From assembly GCA_944990035.1 (NCBI GenBank), contig CALYLX010000048.1, positions 1 to 64,000 of the forward strand: DNA of 64,000 nucleotides. The letters are read 5' to 3'. The notes beneath the pieces were generated by a model. That model was not told the DNA's origin. It was given only the letters and a program-made list of their open reading frames with translations, and made no database searches. The stretch comes from Clitopilus passeckerianus (Eukaryota; Basidiomycota; Agaricomycetes; Agaricales; Entolomataceae). Shown one piece after another: positions 44,508-55,896 of the stretch. Made by a program: the position numbers and the translations under genes. Position 1 is the first letter of the stretch. The number at the start of each line of letters is the position of its first letter.

Positions 44508-47000
44508 TCATGAAATCTCATCTAATGTCATATCTCCAGGTATGTCTTCCAACGCTGAAGGGGAGAAACCCTTCGTCAAGCCCGTGTTCTCCTTCACATC
44601 GTTACTCCGACTCGATGCCTGGTTAGAAGGACGACTCGAGCTAAGGCTGCGGTTGTGTCTTCCAAGCGGCACTCTTGATACCCGTGTCACATTCGATCGT
44701 GGTTTCTGGCTGGTTGGTACCGCTACGGAGGTGTACATGTCTAGCTCGTGCTGCAGTTCGTCGCCAAGAGCCACAGCAGCCTCATGTTCCCTTGTTTTCA
44801 TGACCAAGTCCTATCAAATGAACAGAATCAGCAAATGGCGAAAGGGCCTGCGGAAAGGACATACATGTTTGATCTCCGCCAACTCTCTCCGTATACGATC
44901 AACATACAGGATGCGCTGGGCAGGATTATTATGACTGAGGATTTGGGCATTGAATTTGCTGAGTTTTAGTGCCTCATCTTCCGCGAGGCGGTTCCTTGCA
45001 AGCAACGCTCCGACTTCATCCGACAGCGCATAATATGCTTCCTGATATCGCGAGGCTTCCGCGAGCTCGGTAGTCAAACTATGAAAAATGTGAGCTAAGT
45101 GCATGGCGCAAGCACGTAATCGTAAATTCAAGACTTACATGTCAATCTCATCCCTCAGCGCCCGTTCTGCCATCTTCGACTTCTGGATAGTCACAGTGCA
45201 TTCCTTGACGACTGTTTTCTCGTTCTTCACCGCAGTTTCGCATGTCGCCTCTGCTTGAGCCATCTTCTCTTCCATATCCTTGACTTGACGGGACATGGTT
45301 TCTGCAGAGGTCTTGATCGAAATGACTTCTCTCGTCGCAGTCTCGAGCCGCCCCTCGAGTGCGATTTTCTCATCTCGTAGGTGGCGAAGCTCAACAGCGT
45401 TTTCTTCAAGGGTGGTTTGAGTGCTAGAAAGGGCCTGGGAGTAGCCCCGAGACTTGACCTGCTCTTCCCGCAATTGTGCATCGAGAATCAATGCTTGGGG
45501 GAAGATATTCCGGCAAGACAGTCGGTAGAAGTTCGAAAGGGATTCGGTGACATCCTTCGAGATGATCATATCGTCCCTTTCCCTTCGAGCCAAATCTGTA
45601 GACATGGTGTGCACCATACCACAGAGAGCCATCTCAGAGGCTAGGGATGCCGACTGGGAGGACGCCTCAGTCAGAGCATCCTGCTGGAAGGCTGCCATCT
45701 TCTCCATCTCGTACAGTTCCGTCTGCAACGAGATGTTCTTCTCCTTGGTCTGTCGTATTAGATATGCGAGCTCGGTGACCTGACTCTCGGAGTTGAGAAG
45801 CCTCCTCTCCAAAGTCAATCCACGTAGCTTCAGCCTGACATGGTCATCCTGTAGCTTCCGGTGAGTTGCAAGAGGTATGCTCCCGGATGCAAGCTGGCCA
45901 TATTCTTCAGCGACACGCTTTACGAGGTCTCTGTGAGATTCGAGCTGCCCCAAAAGCTCCTGCTCCCTCTCTTCTGCTTGCTCCCTGATTCCTTCCAAGG
46001 CCTTTTGGGCGGAGGCAGAAAACTTGCTTTCCACCGTCTTCATATCGGTGCGGACTTTGGCGAGTTCGGCACCACCTTTCTCTTCGAGCTCTTTCGCTTT
46101 CTTTTCAGCAATTTCGCGTTTCTTCGTCTCGGAGGCCAGGTTCTTCTCCAATTCGGTGATGTGCCTCTGTTTCTCCTTGAGTTCCTCCCTCCGCCTAGCG
46201 TCCGATGCTTCTAGACATTTCTGGGCCTCGATTGTCTCGCCTTGCTTGGAGACAACCTGGGCACACTCTTTCTCCGCTAACTTGAGTTTGAGCTTCAAGT
46301 CTTTGACTTCAGCCTCTCTGGCTGCTGAGGTCTTCTTCAGTTCTTGGACACGAGCCTCAAGAAGGTCAACCTGTTTCTTCTGCTTGTCGAGGCGATCTGT
46401 TTGTTCCGTAGTAGTCTTCTGGTACCGAGAGAGCTCTGATTTTAGCTTTTCGCTTTGCTCTTGATGCTAGAAGTGGGTTAGAATGGGGAGTGTTACAGCA
46501 TAGATTACGGTTACTGACAGTCTTCTTTCCTTCCTGATGGACATGTTCGAGGTCATCAACTTTACGTTGAAGGGCAGCATATCGTTCTGCTAGTGCCTTG
46601 TATTCAGCTTGTGTCTTGGCAGTTCCAGGTATGGGCTTAGCGGATTTCTTGTCATGTTCCGCGACGGTATTACTTGATGCTGAAGGTTGCTTTAGCCTAC
46701 TGCAATAGCTCAAGAGCCTGATAATCTCTGACCTGATCCTTCTAGTTGTCTTTCCTTCGAAAACCTGTCAGTTTTCTCAAGAAAAGCACCACGTTTGTAT
46801 GGCTGCTGGGGTGTGTCTGGATCGAATAAGTCGTGTTTTAACAAGTGATCGAAGCTTTGTGACTTACGGGCTGGTACATTGTAAGCGTTTGGACCTGGCA
46901 CTTCTGGAACTTTATTGGCCTTTAGCTTCTCGTATCTCCCTTCAAAATGAACCGTATACGTACGCTTCACGGGCTCGAACCTTGGCCCCTTGGTGAACAT
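44508..47000 (-). CDS. HMMR N-terminal domain coiled-coil protein
   Basis: The N-terminus (MFTKGPRFEPVKRTYTVHFE with KVPEVPGPNAYNVPA and HLLKHDLFDP) matches the domain at the start of hyaluronan-mediated motility receptor proteins, which associate with microtubules. The rest is a long coiled coil (RYAALQRKVDDLEHVHQEGK, then continuous heptads through LKLKLKLAEKECAQVVSKQG and LAYLIRQTKEKNISLQTELY). A basic Ser-rich tail (SQKPRSNVTRVSRVPLGRHN) ends at 44508 after DMTLDEIS. Four or more introns. Start ATG 47000. In fungi such proteins are poorly characterised; a spindle or cytoskeletal role is inferred by homology only. Confidence 0.7.
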
Positions 47001-47261
47001 GGTCTTGAGGACTTGAACTTGGATAAATAACAGTAAACAACGCGCCCTTCGAGTTCCGTCACGTGTAATCGGGAAACGGGCCGTTTCCAATGGCTGTCTG
47101 TACTTTGTCCCTTCACAATTGGGTTTAATATCGCCCAAACCAATTGCAAAGGCAACACAATTGCCAGGAAAAAAGTTGAATAAAGCCAAAAATGAATAAA
47201 ATCCGAATTTCCCGACAATGAGGCGATTAAGAGCGGCTAGTAACCGTGGGAAAACATTTCC

Positions 47262-49158
47262 ATGACACATGGCACGGGAAACCTAAAGTTGGCGGCACGA
47301 ATCGTTGTCCCTTCGCCGAGCTTCACGACGCCCACAGACTTTCTTCCAACAACCACAATGACCATGGTTGTTTCTCCGTCGGCGGCAGCTGACCCTTCGT
47401 CTCAGACGTCGACTAAAGACTCTTCGTCGCCATCTGAAAAGGCTCTCTCGGCGAACAAGTCTCTATCTGAGCCCTCATCCGACGGCCAGCAACATCCAAC
47501 TCCAAATGGTATCCCAGGCCAGCATACAGACGCTCAAAATACCTCTCAAACAGAGCTTACAAATGCCTCAAGCAAGCCTGCGGATACTGAGGGCCCTTCA
47601 TCGTCCTCAGGACAGGTACCTGCTGCGTCTGTGTCCTTGTCTGGCGCCGCTCTGGCCCAGCCCTCAGTACCTGGTCCCTCTCCGGATACTACACGTGAAT
47701 CCCCGTCTGCCAGCCAAAAAGACATAAATAAGGGAACAAAGTCAACTGCTTCGTCATCGAAGGCAGCCAAACCTTCCACAGCGAACGGTAACGGAACACA
47801 CAAATCCGGAGCTTCTCGGCCGCAGAAAAAATCTGTCCTGTCGAAATTTCTTCGCATTCTTATTCCCTGTGCATATCCAGACGCCGCGACGCATCCTATT
47901 GAGCTTCACAACGAATCGTCTTCTGCTGCTGAACCAAAGGAAAAGTCAATTGCACCTCCCACTGAGAAGACACCTTCCAAAGAGGAGCCGGCGGTTACTT
48001 CTGCTGCCGAAGAGCCTATTCCTTCCACTTCCACCAACGGCACTAAGGTAACCTTATCCGAGGACGACCCAGCAGCCCCAGCGACACCTCCACCAGAGCC
48101 AGAGACCGTCATCGTACCACCATCAACACCTCCACCACAGTTACTTCCTCTGGAGGAGACGGAAGGTGTCACTTCGGGTGCTGTGCAACCCCCCGGGTCG
48201 ATCGGCGGTGTCTCTCCGACGTCAGACCAGACACGGCATTCACAGGATTTAACACCACGGGGTGATGAAGAGTCAGAAGGTTCAAGCTTCACAGAAGATG
48301 AATTGCATGACCATGAACTCGATGAACTTGAAGAGGAAGAAAGACTAATAATGAATGGAGGTGCAGGCATCCCTATCGGCCCAGTGAGTATTTGCCTTTC
48401 ACGCATGCATTGACCCATCGTACTGATCGAGGTTCTACAGGATGGTGTTCCTCGGCCCCTTCTCCCACCTATTGCTCCTCAACACGTGGGGCGGAAATGT
48501 CTTGTTCTAGATCTTGACGAAACTCTAGTACACAGCAGTTTCAAGGTGAGATTTCTATTCTTAGCCTTCCCGACATCTGGCGTAATTCTCGTTGCTAGTC
48601 ACTACAACAAGCAGATTATGTTGTGCCTGTTGAGATTGAATACCACTGGCACAATGTCTACGTCATTAAACGACCCGGAGTTGATACCTTCTTGAAGAAA
48701 ATGGGCGAACTATATGAAGTGGTCGTCTTCACGGCCAGTTTGAGCAAAGTATACATCTTCTTTCTCCTTACATGCACCATGAGCTAACAATACTATTGCA
48801 GTATGCTGACCCTGTTCTAGACAAGTTGGATATCCATCAAGTAGTCACTCACCGACTATTCAGAGAAAGTTGCTATAATCATAAAGGCAATTATGTTAAG
48901 GTTGGTATCCACCCCAACACTGCTATTTCATTCCGCTCATTCCTGGATTAGGACTTGTCCCAACTCGGGCGCCCGATCGCGGACACTATTATCCTGGACA
49001 ATTCGCCCGCATCCTATATTTTCCACCCCAACAACGCCGTCCCCGTTTCCTCCTGGTTCAATGACCCGCATGACACGGAACTGACGGACCTGATTCCCTT
49101 CCTGGCCGACCTTGCAAACGTCGAGGATGTGCGAGCAGTTCTGGACGGCGCCCGGTGA
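47262..49158 (+). CDS. NLI/FCP1-type phosphatase (Psr1/CTDSP-like)
   Basis: HAD-superfamily protein serine phosphatase. A disordered Ser/Thr/Pro-rich N-terminal region of about 350 residues (start ATG 47262; ATG 47359 is an alternative) precedes the FCPH catalytic domain. The nucleophile motif is [13 protein letters not shown] (DxDxT). Then [20 protein letters not shown] with [36 protein letters not shown], and [20 protein letters not shown]. It ends [15 protein letters not shown] at 49158. Five or so introns. The layout resembles yeast Psr1/Psr2 (plasma membrane sodium stress) and metazoan SCPs; a lipidated N-terminus is not evident in this model. Confidence 0.87.
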
Positions 49159-51059
49159 TGAGTTGATAACGGGTAGCACGGAGAAAGAGCATAGATATTC
49201 TCCTCCGCCACCGACGGACCATGTTCTCACCCCGCCGATCACCCCGCATCCCAAACAGGCTTAGAATCCGCTTCTAAACCTGTTATCTCTTTCTTTACGC
49301 ATAATTGTCACTCTTTCAAATCTTGATTCTCTTGGTCCACGTCGCGCACATCGTCTCCGCTTTCTTCTCTTTTCTATCCGCAAGCAATTTTCAATGCAGT
49401 CTTCGCAACTTACTATACCCCACCCGCAACCCGCGTTCCGAAACCACATCTCTTTTCGGCGTCTCGAAGAGAAGGCAGTTACCCCGCAATCCTGGAATCG
49501 CCCTTTGATTGGATTCATTACAACACGGTCTCCCCAAATATCATGCACAGCCCCTCAACGGGATGGAAGCGCCTTCACAATCCGCCAAGTGGGGGTTGTT
49601 CCCAGCATGTTCCTCCAAACTGTTGATTCTGAAGGAGCCTGCTAAGCACCTTCCAACGCCAGCCCCAATTTTGCACCATGGGCGAAACTGTTGATACCAA
49701 TCACGCAAATGCTCTGTGGCTTATACCATCGGACCCAAAGGCACTCCTTTCCTTCGCTCCACGGACTTTCTAGACGCAGAGCACCTTGCACATTTTTCAC
49801 ACGTTATCCGCATACAACACCTTGTTACTCATGGTCATACCAAACTGAACATTTGTCTCCAATCATCTCTCGCAGTTCTCTTGACGACCTATATATCCCT
49901 TTTTCGCTGTCCAATCCTTTCGCTGTTTACGAACCTAATTCACGAAAATTGCAGACGTGAAAGTTATGTGTACACGATTGCTTTTAATTCAATTGGCTTC
50001 AACCCCATTTCATGTTTGCATTGCCTCAAAACCTTACATGCTAATAGGATCCGAGCTGGGCAGAACTCTCTTTCATTTTGCAATGAGGTGTGATTCCTAT
50101 GGAGCGTAACTGGTGAGTTGGGGTAATTGTATTACGGGAGGTATTTGTCTGAATCTACACCCATTTTTTTGGTCTCCGGGGCCTCCGGGGCCCCTCATGC
50201 CCAAAGCCGCACTAATCGGCAAATTAAGGGAGATCGCAAACAAGTTTGATTAGAGGAGCTAGAGTATTCAGGCGGTTTTGGCCAACCTCTCCACCGTCGG
50301 CTGTTTCCCTGGTGGGCTATGATACCCTCTTTGTCTCCGCGCCGCGTTCAGCAAGGGTAGGGATTCGTGAGATCGCTGTCTCGAAGATGAAAATCCCTTC
50401 GTGGGACTTGTAACGCCGAATCCTTTCGGCGTAGGCGAGGAAGGTTTTATGAACTTTAAATCAGTGATTACTTACAAATGATCTTCGCCCAAGGAAATTC
50501 AACTCCCCTCTGTCCCTGTATGGATAGCGAGCTTCCATTATATGAGCAGAGATCCGTGAATATCTTCCGGCTGGTGCTGCTCCAGCCCCCTCCCGGCTTC
50601 TTGTGGAGGATAAAGGACAGGTGTGGATGATTCCCAGGGATAAAACGTCCAGACATGCGGCATGAAGATCCTTCAGCTACACTCCCTCGTCCCCGCTCTT
50701 TAAACGTTCAGATACCTCACCCATCTTGAACCATGCAAAGCTACCGAGGGGGCATGGTACGGCGATATTCTCCTCTGCCACGGAAGGACCACTTCCCATC
50801 TCCGCATCCTCAAAAGCCTTAGAATGGTCCCTTTATTTATGCCTATACAAGGGCTGATTACCTTTGTGTTCAACGCAAATACATTATTACACTACTCGAA
50901 GCTCGAAAACCTTATGTGGTGGGATCCAACCACGAGCTTCTAACTACTACCATGTAGACGTACCCTCTCGGCGTCCTAAAACCAAGAGGGTTCTTCCCAC
51001 TTCCCTGCCTTCCAAATGCCCTTTCCCGGGCCCCACAATCTAGGTATCATGAAATTCAC
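49159..51059. other. Gene-poor stretch at edge of transposon island
   Basis: About 1.9 kb with no supported gene. Short ORFs at 49716-50093 lack recognisable features. A short block near 49194-49270 recurs in diverged form near 50765-50830, hinting at an old local duplication. A G/C-rich GGGGCCTCCGGGGCC-like palindrome occurs near 50175-50195. Confidence 0.4.
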
Positions 51060-52455
51060 GAAGCTAGGCAGCAAAGAAATGGTGGGTCTTACACCCTTTC
51101 CTTTTCCGAGTTTTGCCGTGGGAGTGGTATAAACAAGCAGCGACCTGGTCTGGTCCACCGATCAGCCTTTTCTGTATGTCTTTCACATGAGGAAAGGTCT
51201 TGTCTAGAATGTTCGCCTCTTCCCTGTATGGATTTAGGCACGGATCTGAAAGCCTATTTGCTGTTTGCAGAAGAATGAAGCCTGCAACCATAATATCATG
51301 ATCCTCTAAATGCCACTTGGACAAGTCGGAAAATATCTCCCATTTGATCCAAATGTCCCACAGCATCTCCAGGCGATGGGGGAGAGCAGTGTCTGGTGTC
51401 GAGCAAGCATGCCTTCCAGCGAGGGAAGTTGCGGACGACCCTTACCTTGAGCTAGGTGTGGGCTTGTGAGGTGAGAGCGAACTATGTAATAAGACTGGGT
51501 GAGTCTCCAATGTATTGAGGTAAAGTACATAGGTTTATATACATATAGAGAGCGTGCACAGACCATGTATATGTAAGCATATCTAGAATGTTCTGTGCTA
51601 AATATAGTACGGAAGTGACACGGAATGAGTCATATGTAGTCATGAAGTGTCACGTGAGTTGCCATGAGGCGTATTCGTAAGAAGACATCATAATGGTGCA
51701 ATATGGCGCAATACTAATCATGTGATATCACGTGATTAGTCACGTGAGTGGTACGCGTTAATTCAACATCTGGAACGGGGAATTGAGGACGATCACAGGG
51801 AAGAGGGTAAATAGTAGGTATAGAAAGGTGATGAGGATGAGTGCATATGCAATGAACCAGCTAATGGGATTGTTGACCTCGAATTGAAATGCGAATAGGC
51901 CTCCAAAAAGCAGAACAGGGAGAGATGAAGGAGGGAAGGTATCACGTCGACGATAGCATGCATGCCGAACCTCTTGAGTCCGAGGTAAAGAAAAGAGAAC
52001 AGCCTCGCACGAGATGTTGAAGCTCGGAGGGTAGTTGTCCTGTGCAGAAAATGGAATGTCCACTGCTGGACAAATGTAGCCAAGAATGCACACATGAGCG
52101 CCATCATGAGGCTCAAGAACCATAGCAAATTACATGCTACCGCTGAGGACGACGAGATGAAGGGATCCTGTTGAGCTTCAAGTTGGGTCCTGTTTTGTTC
52201 AGCTAGAGCAGAAAGGATCTGTTCAGAAAGCGCCCTGAGCAAATTGGCGGAAGTTTCTGTATAATCCTCCTGCAAATTCTTGTAGCTTTCAATCACGAAA
52301 GCGGTCAGAACAGCAGAGTAGACCCGACTATGAATCCAGAGAAGTCAGCACTAGTCTTTGTGTCATCGCAATAGGTACGAAAACTAGTGTAAGGTCCATG
52401 CCTTCTTTCCAATTCCTAACGAGACCCTCATTGTATCACTGAGCTTCGGCAAGAT
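51060..52455 (-). pseudogene. DUF6535 membrane protein gene, broken
   Basis: DUF6535 proteins are Agaricomycete multi-pass membrane proteins of unknown function, often multigene. Here the minus strand shows the conserved start of the domain (SAVLTAFVIESYKNLQEDYT with ETSANLL), NLLWFLSLMMALMCAFLATF, VQQWTFHFLH and MHAIVDVIPSLLHLSLFCF. At 51905-51909 a T run is one base short, so GGLFAFQFEVNNPISWFIAY continues in another frame to VIVLNSPFQ. A solo LTR then interrupts (51397-51768). Its removal joins SPFQ directly to TLLSPIAWR, as expected for the family. Further minus-strand coding-like sequence (WDIWIKWEIFSDLSKWHLED) reaches about 51060. The N-terminal end before WKEGMDLTLVF is missing. Confidence 0.72.
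51397..51768 (-). mobile_element. Solo LTR (372 bp) with 5-bp target duplication
   Basis: On the minus strand it begins TGTTGAATTAAC and ends GCTCGACA, so TGT..ACA ends. It is flanked on both sides by CCAGA (51769-51773 and 51392-51396). A TATATAAACC box lies inside. No retroelement coding sequence adjoins it, so it is a recombined solo LTR. Three CACGTG palindromes lie in its upstream part (51651, 51729, 51741). Confidence 0.85.
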
Positions 52456-52982
52456 AAACCTCCCACAACTTGCCACATGCATCGTTATCTGTTTGAATAG
52501 TTCCTTTGGTATTATCTTCGACCATGGATTGTTTAAATGGTGGTGATTCATAAACGATGAACCACTGTACCTTTAACCATGCTCAAGTATCCAGGACATT
52601 TTCTTCTCGCTCGAGCCTTCGTGGTTGATAGAAAGATGTTTACACGATTTCAGTGCATCATTTCCTTTTTGCCGACTGATTAGCGCTCATTAGATCGGTG
52701 CCTTTACCAGAACGTAGTGCAGGTCAAACATGTTCAATAAACTTACCTGCTTCAACTCAGGCTTTCCGGTACTCGGACTTAGTCCGACCGTTCAAGGCTA
52801 GCTAGTGCTAAGGGGTTGTGTAGCCCAGAAGGTTTCCTCAGACGGATATCCGAAAGTTCCCCACCAACTGAGGACGGTCATCCCCTCGAAGCGTCATTTT
52901 GCCTGGGTTCGAGCTGTAGCTCTTACGGGACACACTAAACCCCTGGCCGATAGCTTAGAGTTCATTGAGTTCGGTACAATTA
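52456..52982. other. Flank between DUF6535 remnant and mariner element
   Basis: About 525 bp without a supported gene. The sequence next to the mariner (52800-52980) does not read as gag, although gag lies on the other side of the element. Confidence 0.4.
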
Positions 52983-53191
52983 CAGTGGGCAACAAAACCC
53001 TTCCAATGTTTACTACTTTTCCAAAGATGTGTTAATAGCTAATGAAATAAATTATGCAAAATCTTGAAAATAATATATATCATAGTTTAATCTCTTGGCT
53101 TGATACTGACATAACCCTGAGGCTGTGCTTCCACTTTTAGCAGGTGTTTCACACAGTACAAGGTGGTGACCCATTGGAAGGGTTTTGTTGC
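52983..53191 (+). repeat. Left long terminal inverted repeat of mariner
   Basis: It starts GCAACAAAACCCTTCCAATG (from 52990) and ends with the inverse CATTGGAAGGGTTTTGTTGC (53172-53191), so the repeat is itself bounded by inverted copies of the element tip. Confidence 0.9.
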
Positions 53192-53332
53192 TAGGTGTTT
53201 TGAATCTAGTAATCATGTGATAAGTCACATGATACTCGAGTTTGTTGATTGTAGTCAACAAGGTCATGTGACTAGAGTGTCAGTACACTATATATACAGC
53301 TGACCCAAGTGCTGCTTTGCCCCTAACCCATC

Positions 53333-54348
53333 ATGCATGCTCTCACCAAAGCTCAGACTACCCGTGTCATTGAACTGCTTTATACTGGCCTCTCTGCCAC
53401 TCATATTCATAAAGAGACTGGTATTGGCCTTGCTTCTATTAGCAGAATACATGATAAGCACTGTCCTCACCTTCCCAAGTCATCTGGTGGCCGTCCTCCC
53501 AAGCTTATGTCTGCCAACATCAAATACACAAAACTAAATATGTGCATGGGCAAGATTTCTACAGCTGTCCAAGCTGCTAGAGTTCTTCAAGATATTACCA
53601 ACACAACTGTCACACCTCAGACAGTACGCAGGGCCCTCAAAAACACTGGTTGGAAGTCCTTTAGAAAGGTGAAACGACCTGCACTTGACCGGAAGCATAT
53701 TCATGCACGGAAGGAGTTTGCAGAGAGGCATAAGAAGTGGACTGTAGATGATTGGAAGAAGGTCTATTGGTCTGATGAGACTAAAATCAACTGGTTGGGG
53801 CAGATGGGAATGAGAGAGTGTGGGCAGGGAAGGAGGAGGGGCTTAACAAGCGACGCATCAAAGAAACCCGGAAATTTGGAGGAGGAAATATTATGATGTG
53901 GGGCTGTATGGGATGGGATGGGGTTGGATATGCTACCAGAATTGAAAGTAACATGGGCAAGGTCCTTTACACTTCAATCCTGGAGGAGGAACTTCAGGCT
54001 AGCCTAAAGTACTATAAGGTAAAAGTGAAGGATATGATTTTTCAGCAGGACAATGACCCCAAGCACACCAGCAACATGGCCAAGGAATGGTTTAAACACT
54101 ACAAAATAAAGGTTCTAATCTGGCCAGCAAACTCTCCTGATATAAACCCTATTGAACATCTTTGGGTTCATGTCAAAAAAGAGCTTAGCAAGTATAATTC
54201 TCCACCTAATGGAGTATTATCGCTTTGGGCAAGAGTAGAGAAGGTTTGGAATGAGATTCCAGCAGAGGTGTGCCAGAACTTAATAGAGTCAATGCCTAGA
54301 AGGATTCAGGCAGTAGTTGATGCCAAGGGAAAGTGGACTAAGTACTAA
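53333..54348 (+). pseudogene. Mariner transposase, frameshifted
   Basis: DD34E-type cut-and-paste transposase. ATG 53333 opens MHALTKAQTTRVIELLYTGL, a helix-turn-helix region, then a second one (TPQTVRRALKNTGWKSFRK). The first catalytic Asp is in VYWSDETKINWLG. Near 53797-53801 a base is missing at a G run (TTGGGGCAG), after which the frame changes to NERVWAGKEEGLNKRRIKET-like sequence with GGGNIMMWGCMGWDGVG. The second Asp is in FQQDNDPKHTSN and the Glu 34 residues later in SPDINPIEHLW. It ends AKGKWTKY at 54348. Apart from the one indel it looks young. Confidence 0.88.
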
Positions 54349-54379
54349 AATTAATGTATTTCTGTTTTTAAAATCAGTA

Positions 54380-54588
54380 GCAACAAAACTCTTCCAATGG
54401 GTCACCACCTTGTACTGTGTGAAACACCTGCTAAAAGTGGAAGCACAGCCTCAGAGTTATGTCAGCATCAAGCCAAGAGATTGAACTATGATGTATATTA
54501 TTTTCAAGATTTTACATAATTTATTCCATCAGCTATTAACACATTTTTGAAAAAGTAGCAAACATTGGAAGGGTTTTGTTGCCCACTG
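54380..54588 (-). repeat. Right long terminal inverted repeat of mariner
   Basis: Inverse of the left repeat with about ten substitutions by eye. Its inner boundary is GCAACAAAACTCTTCCAATG (54380-54399). Confidence 0.9.
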
Positions 54589-54590
54589 TA

Positions 54591-55361
54591 GGTGGCTTTC
54601 CTTTCAGCTGCTGAGTATTTATCGTGAAATTCTAATCCCCATGCTGCTGCAGTTCCTTCTTTGAGGAAGGATAGGGCGATGCGAATCTTCTTGTCATCTT
54701 CGAGTTGGTTGAGGTTGTTTAGGATGAGGTAGTCTTCAAGTTCCTGAATGAACTTTCTGGTCTTGGATCGGTCTCCGGAGAATGTTTGGGGTTTGGCTCC
54801 TATGTCCTTCTTGTTGTTGTTGTCTTGTGACATTTCGTAGTCGAAATCAAAATCAGTCTCTGGTTCAATTGTTTCTGCACTGGGGCGCTCCTCTGGCTCA
54901 GCTGTGGGGCTCTCATCTAGCTGTTGTTGTACTTGATGTTCTTCTTCTTCTTCTTCAGGCAAGACAGAAGTGCTGGTAGACGGGACTAGTGATGGGTTCC
55001 TGGATATTACTGTGGGTAACGGTGCGAAGCGTCGCTGTTCCTCCTCATCTACTTCAATGTCATGTTCTCTTTGAGCTCGGACAATAGCAAGGGTCTTATG
55101 AGGTCGTTCAGGGGTGGGGAAGTCTAGAGCGTGGAAGTGTCTGTTTTCAACAGCAACGGTGGTGAATGTGAATCTGCCAAGGGAAAGAGAGGCGTAGCAC
55201 CTGCGGTTATTGTTGGGATTAAAGCCGCAGTAGTTTCCGTTGGTGAACTTGTAGACGTTGTTGGTTCCTTCTACTAGAGTGGTATTTCGTGGCGGGTGGT
55301 CTGCCCTGTGTACGACCGTGGTGACTGAGTGGTAGCCGCAACGGCAATCGGCCTGTTGCAT
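54591..55361 (-). mobile_element. Ty3/gypsy-like gag fragment, truncated by mariner
   Basis: ATG 55361 opens a 257-codon reading frame. A low-complexity acidic middle (VLPEEEEEEHQVQQQLDESP) precedes the gag core AKPQTFSGDRSKTRKFIQEL with EDYLILNNLNQLEDDKKIRI and ALSFLKEGTAAAWGLEF. The frame is cut at the TA where the mariner is inserted (54589). No protease or reverse transcriptase is found in the window. Confidence 0.72.
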
Positions 55362-55431
55362 GCTTCTGCTGTGTTGTCGTGAGGTGGGCCTGCACTAACA
55401 ATGAGCGGGCCTTCTGAACAGCTTGACCTTT

Positions 55432-55896
55432 TGTTAAGGCAGAGCCTAACAACTTAGGTAATACTGTTTACGCTCGATGTCTTTGATAAACAAAGACAGA
55501 GATTTGTGAGCAGCTGCGGCTGTACTGACGACCTGGTGAGATTGACGAAGCAAGGGACTTAAAGGCGAAGTAGAGAACTAAGCAGTTAGGTAGATTGCCT
55601 AGGTCAAGCTGAGGAGCCTTGACCAGATGGTACAGGTTTATATACCTATCTAGTAGTTCTAAATATAGCACATGCGCAGCATGCTGAGTAAGTAATGAGT
55701 CATGCACAGCATGATGAGTAAGTACATGAGTCAGAAAGAGTCAGATAAGGTATAAGTCTCTCACGATCGTGAGAGATGCGGAGTAAGCATGGAAAAAGAT
55801 GAAAAATGCGCAGTGATGCGCAGCATATGTGAGTAATCGTACATAGGTAAGCGGGCCGGTGTATGTAAGGAGAAACATGTAAGCAAAATCATAACA
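55432..55896 (-). mobile_element. Candidate 5' LTR of the gag element
   Basis: Upstream of gag on the same strand. The minus strand runs from TGTTATGATTTTGC to CTGCCTTAACA (TGTTA..TAACA ends). A TATATAAACC box lies inside (about 55634-55643). No clear tRNA primer site follows and no second LTR is in the window, so boundaries are provisional. Confidence 0.45.

Larger units (their letters stand above)
52983..54588 (+). mobile_element. Tc1/mariner transposon (1606 bp), TA target duplication
   Basis: The element begins CAGTGGGCAACAAAACCC and ends with its inverse; both ends are flanked by TA (52981-52982, 54589-54590). Terminal inverted repeats are about 209 bp and roughly 95 percent identical by eye. 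It carries one transposase gene on the plus strand, now frameshifted. It sits against a gag fragment on its right side. Confidence 0.92.

Noticed and set aside
49716..50093. 126-codon ORF downstream of the phosphatase
   Set aside because: Composition is random-like, no splice pattern or motif; probably 3' UTR and spacer.
55390..55431. tRNA primer-binding site next to the candidate LTR
   Set aside because: The sequence after TTAACA does not match a tRNA 3' end that I recognise, so no PBS was called and the LTR boundary is left provisional.
55219..55452. Short ORF overlapping the gag start on the same strand
   Set aside because: It lies in a different frame across gag and the leader, with no motif; considered a shadow.
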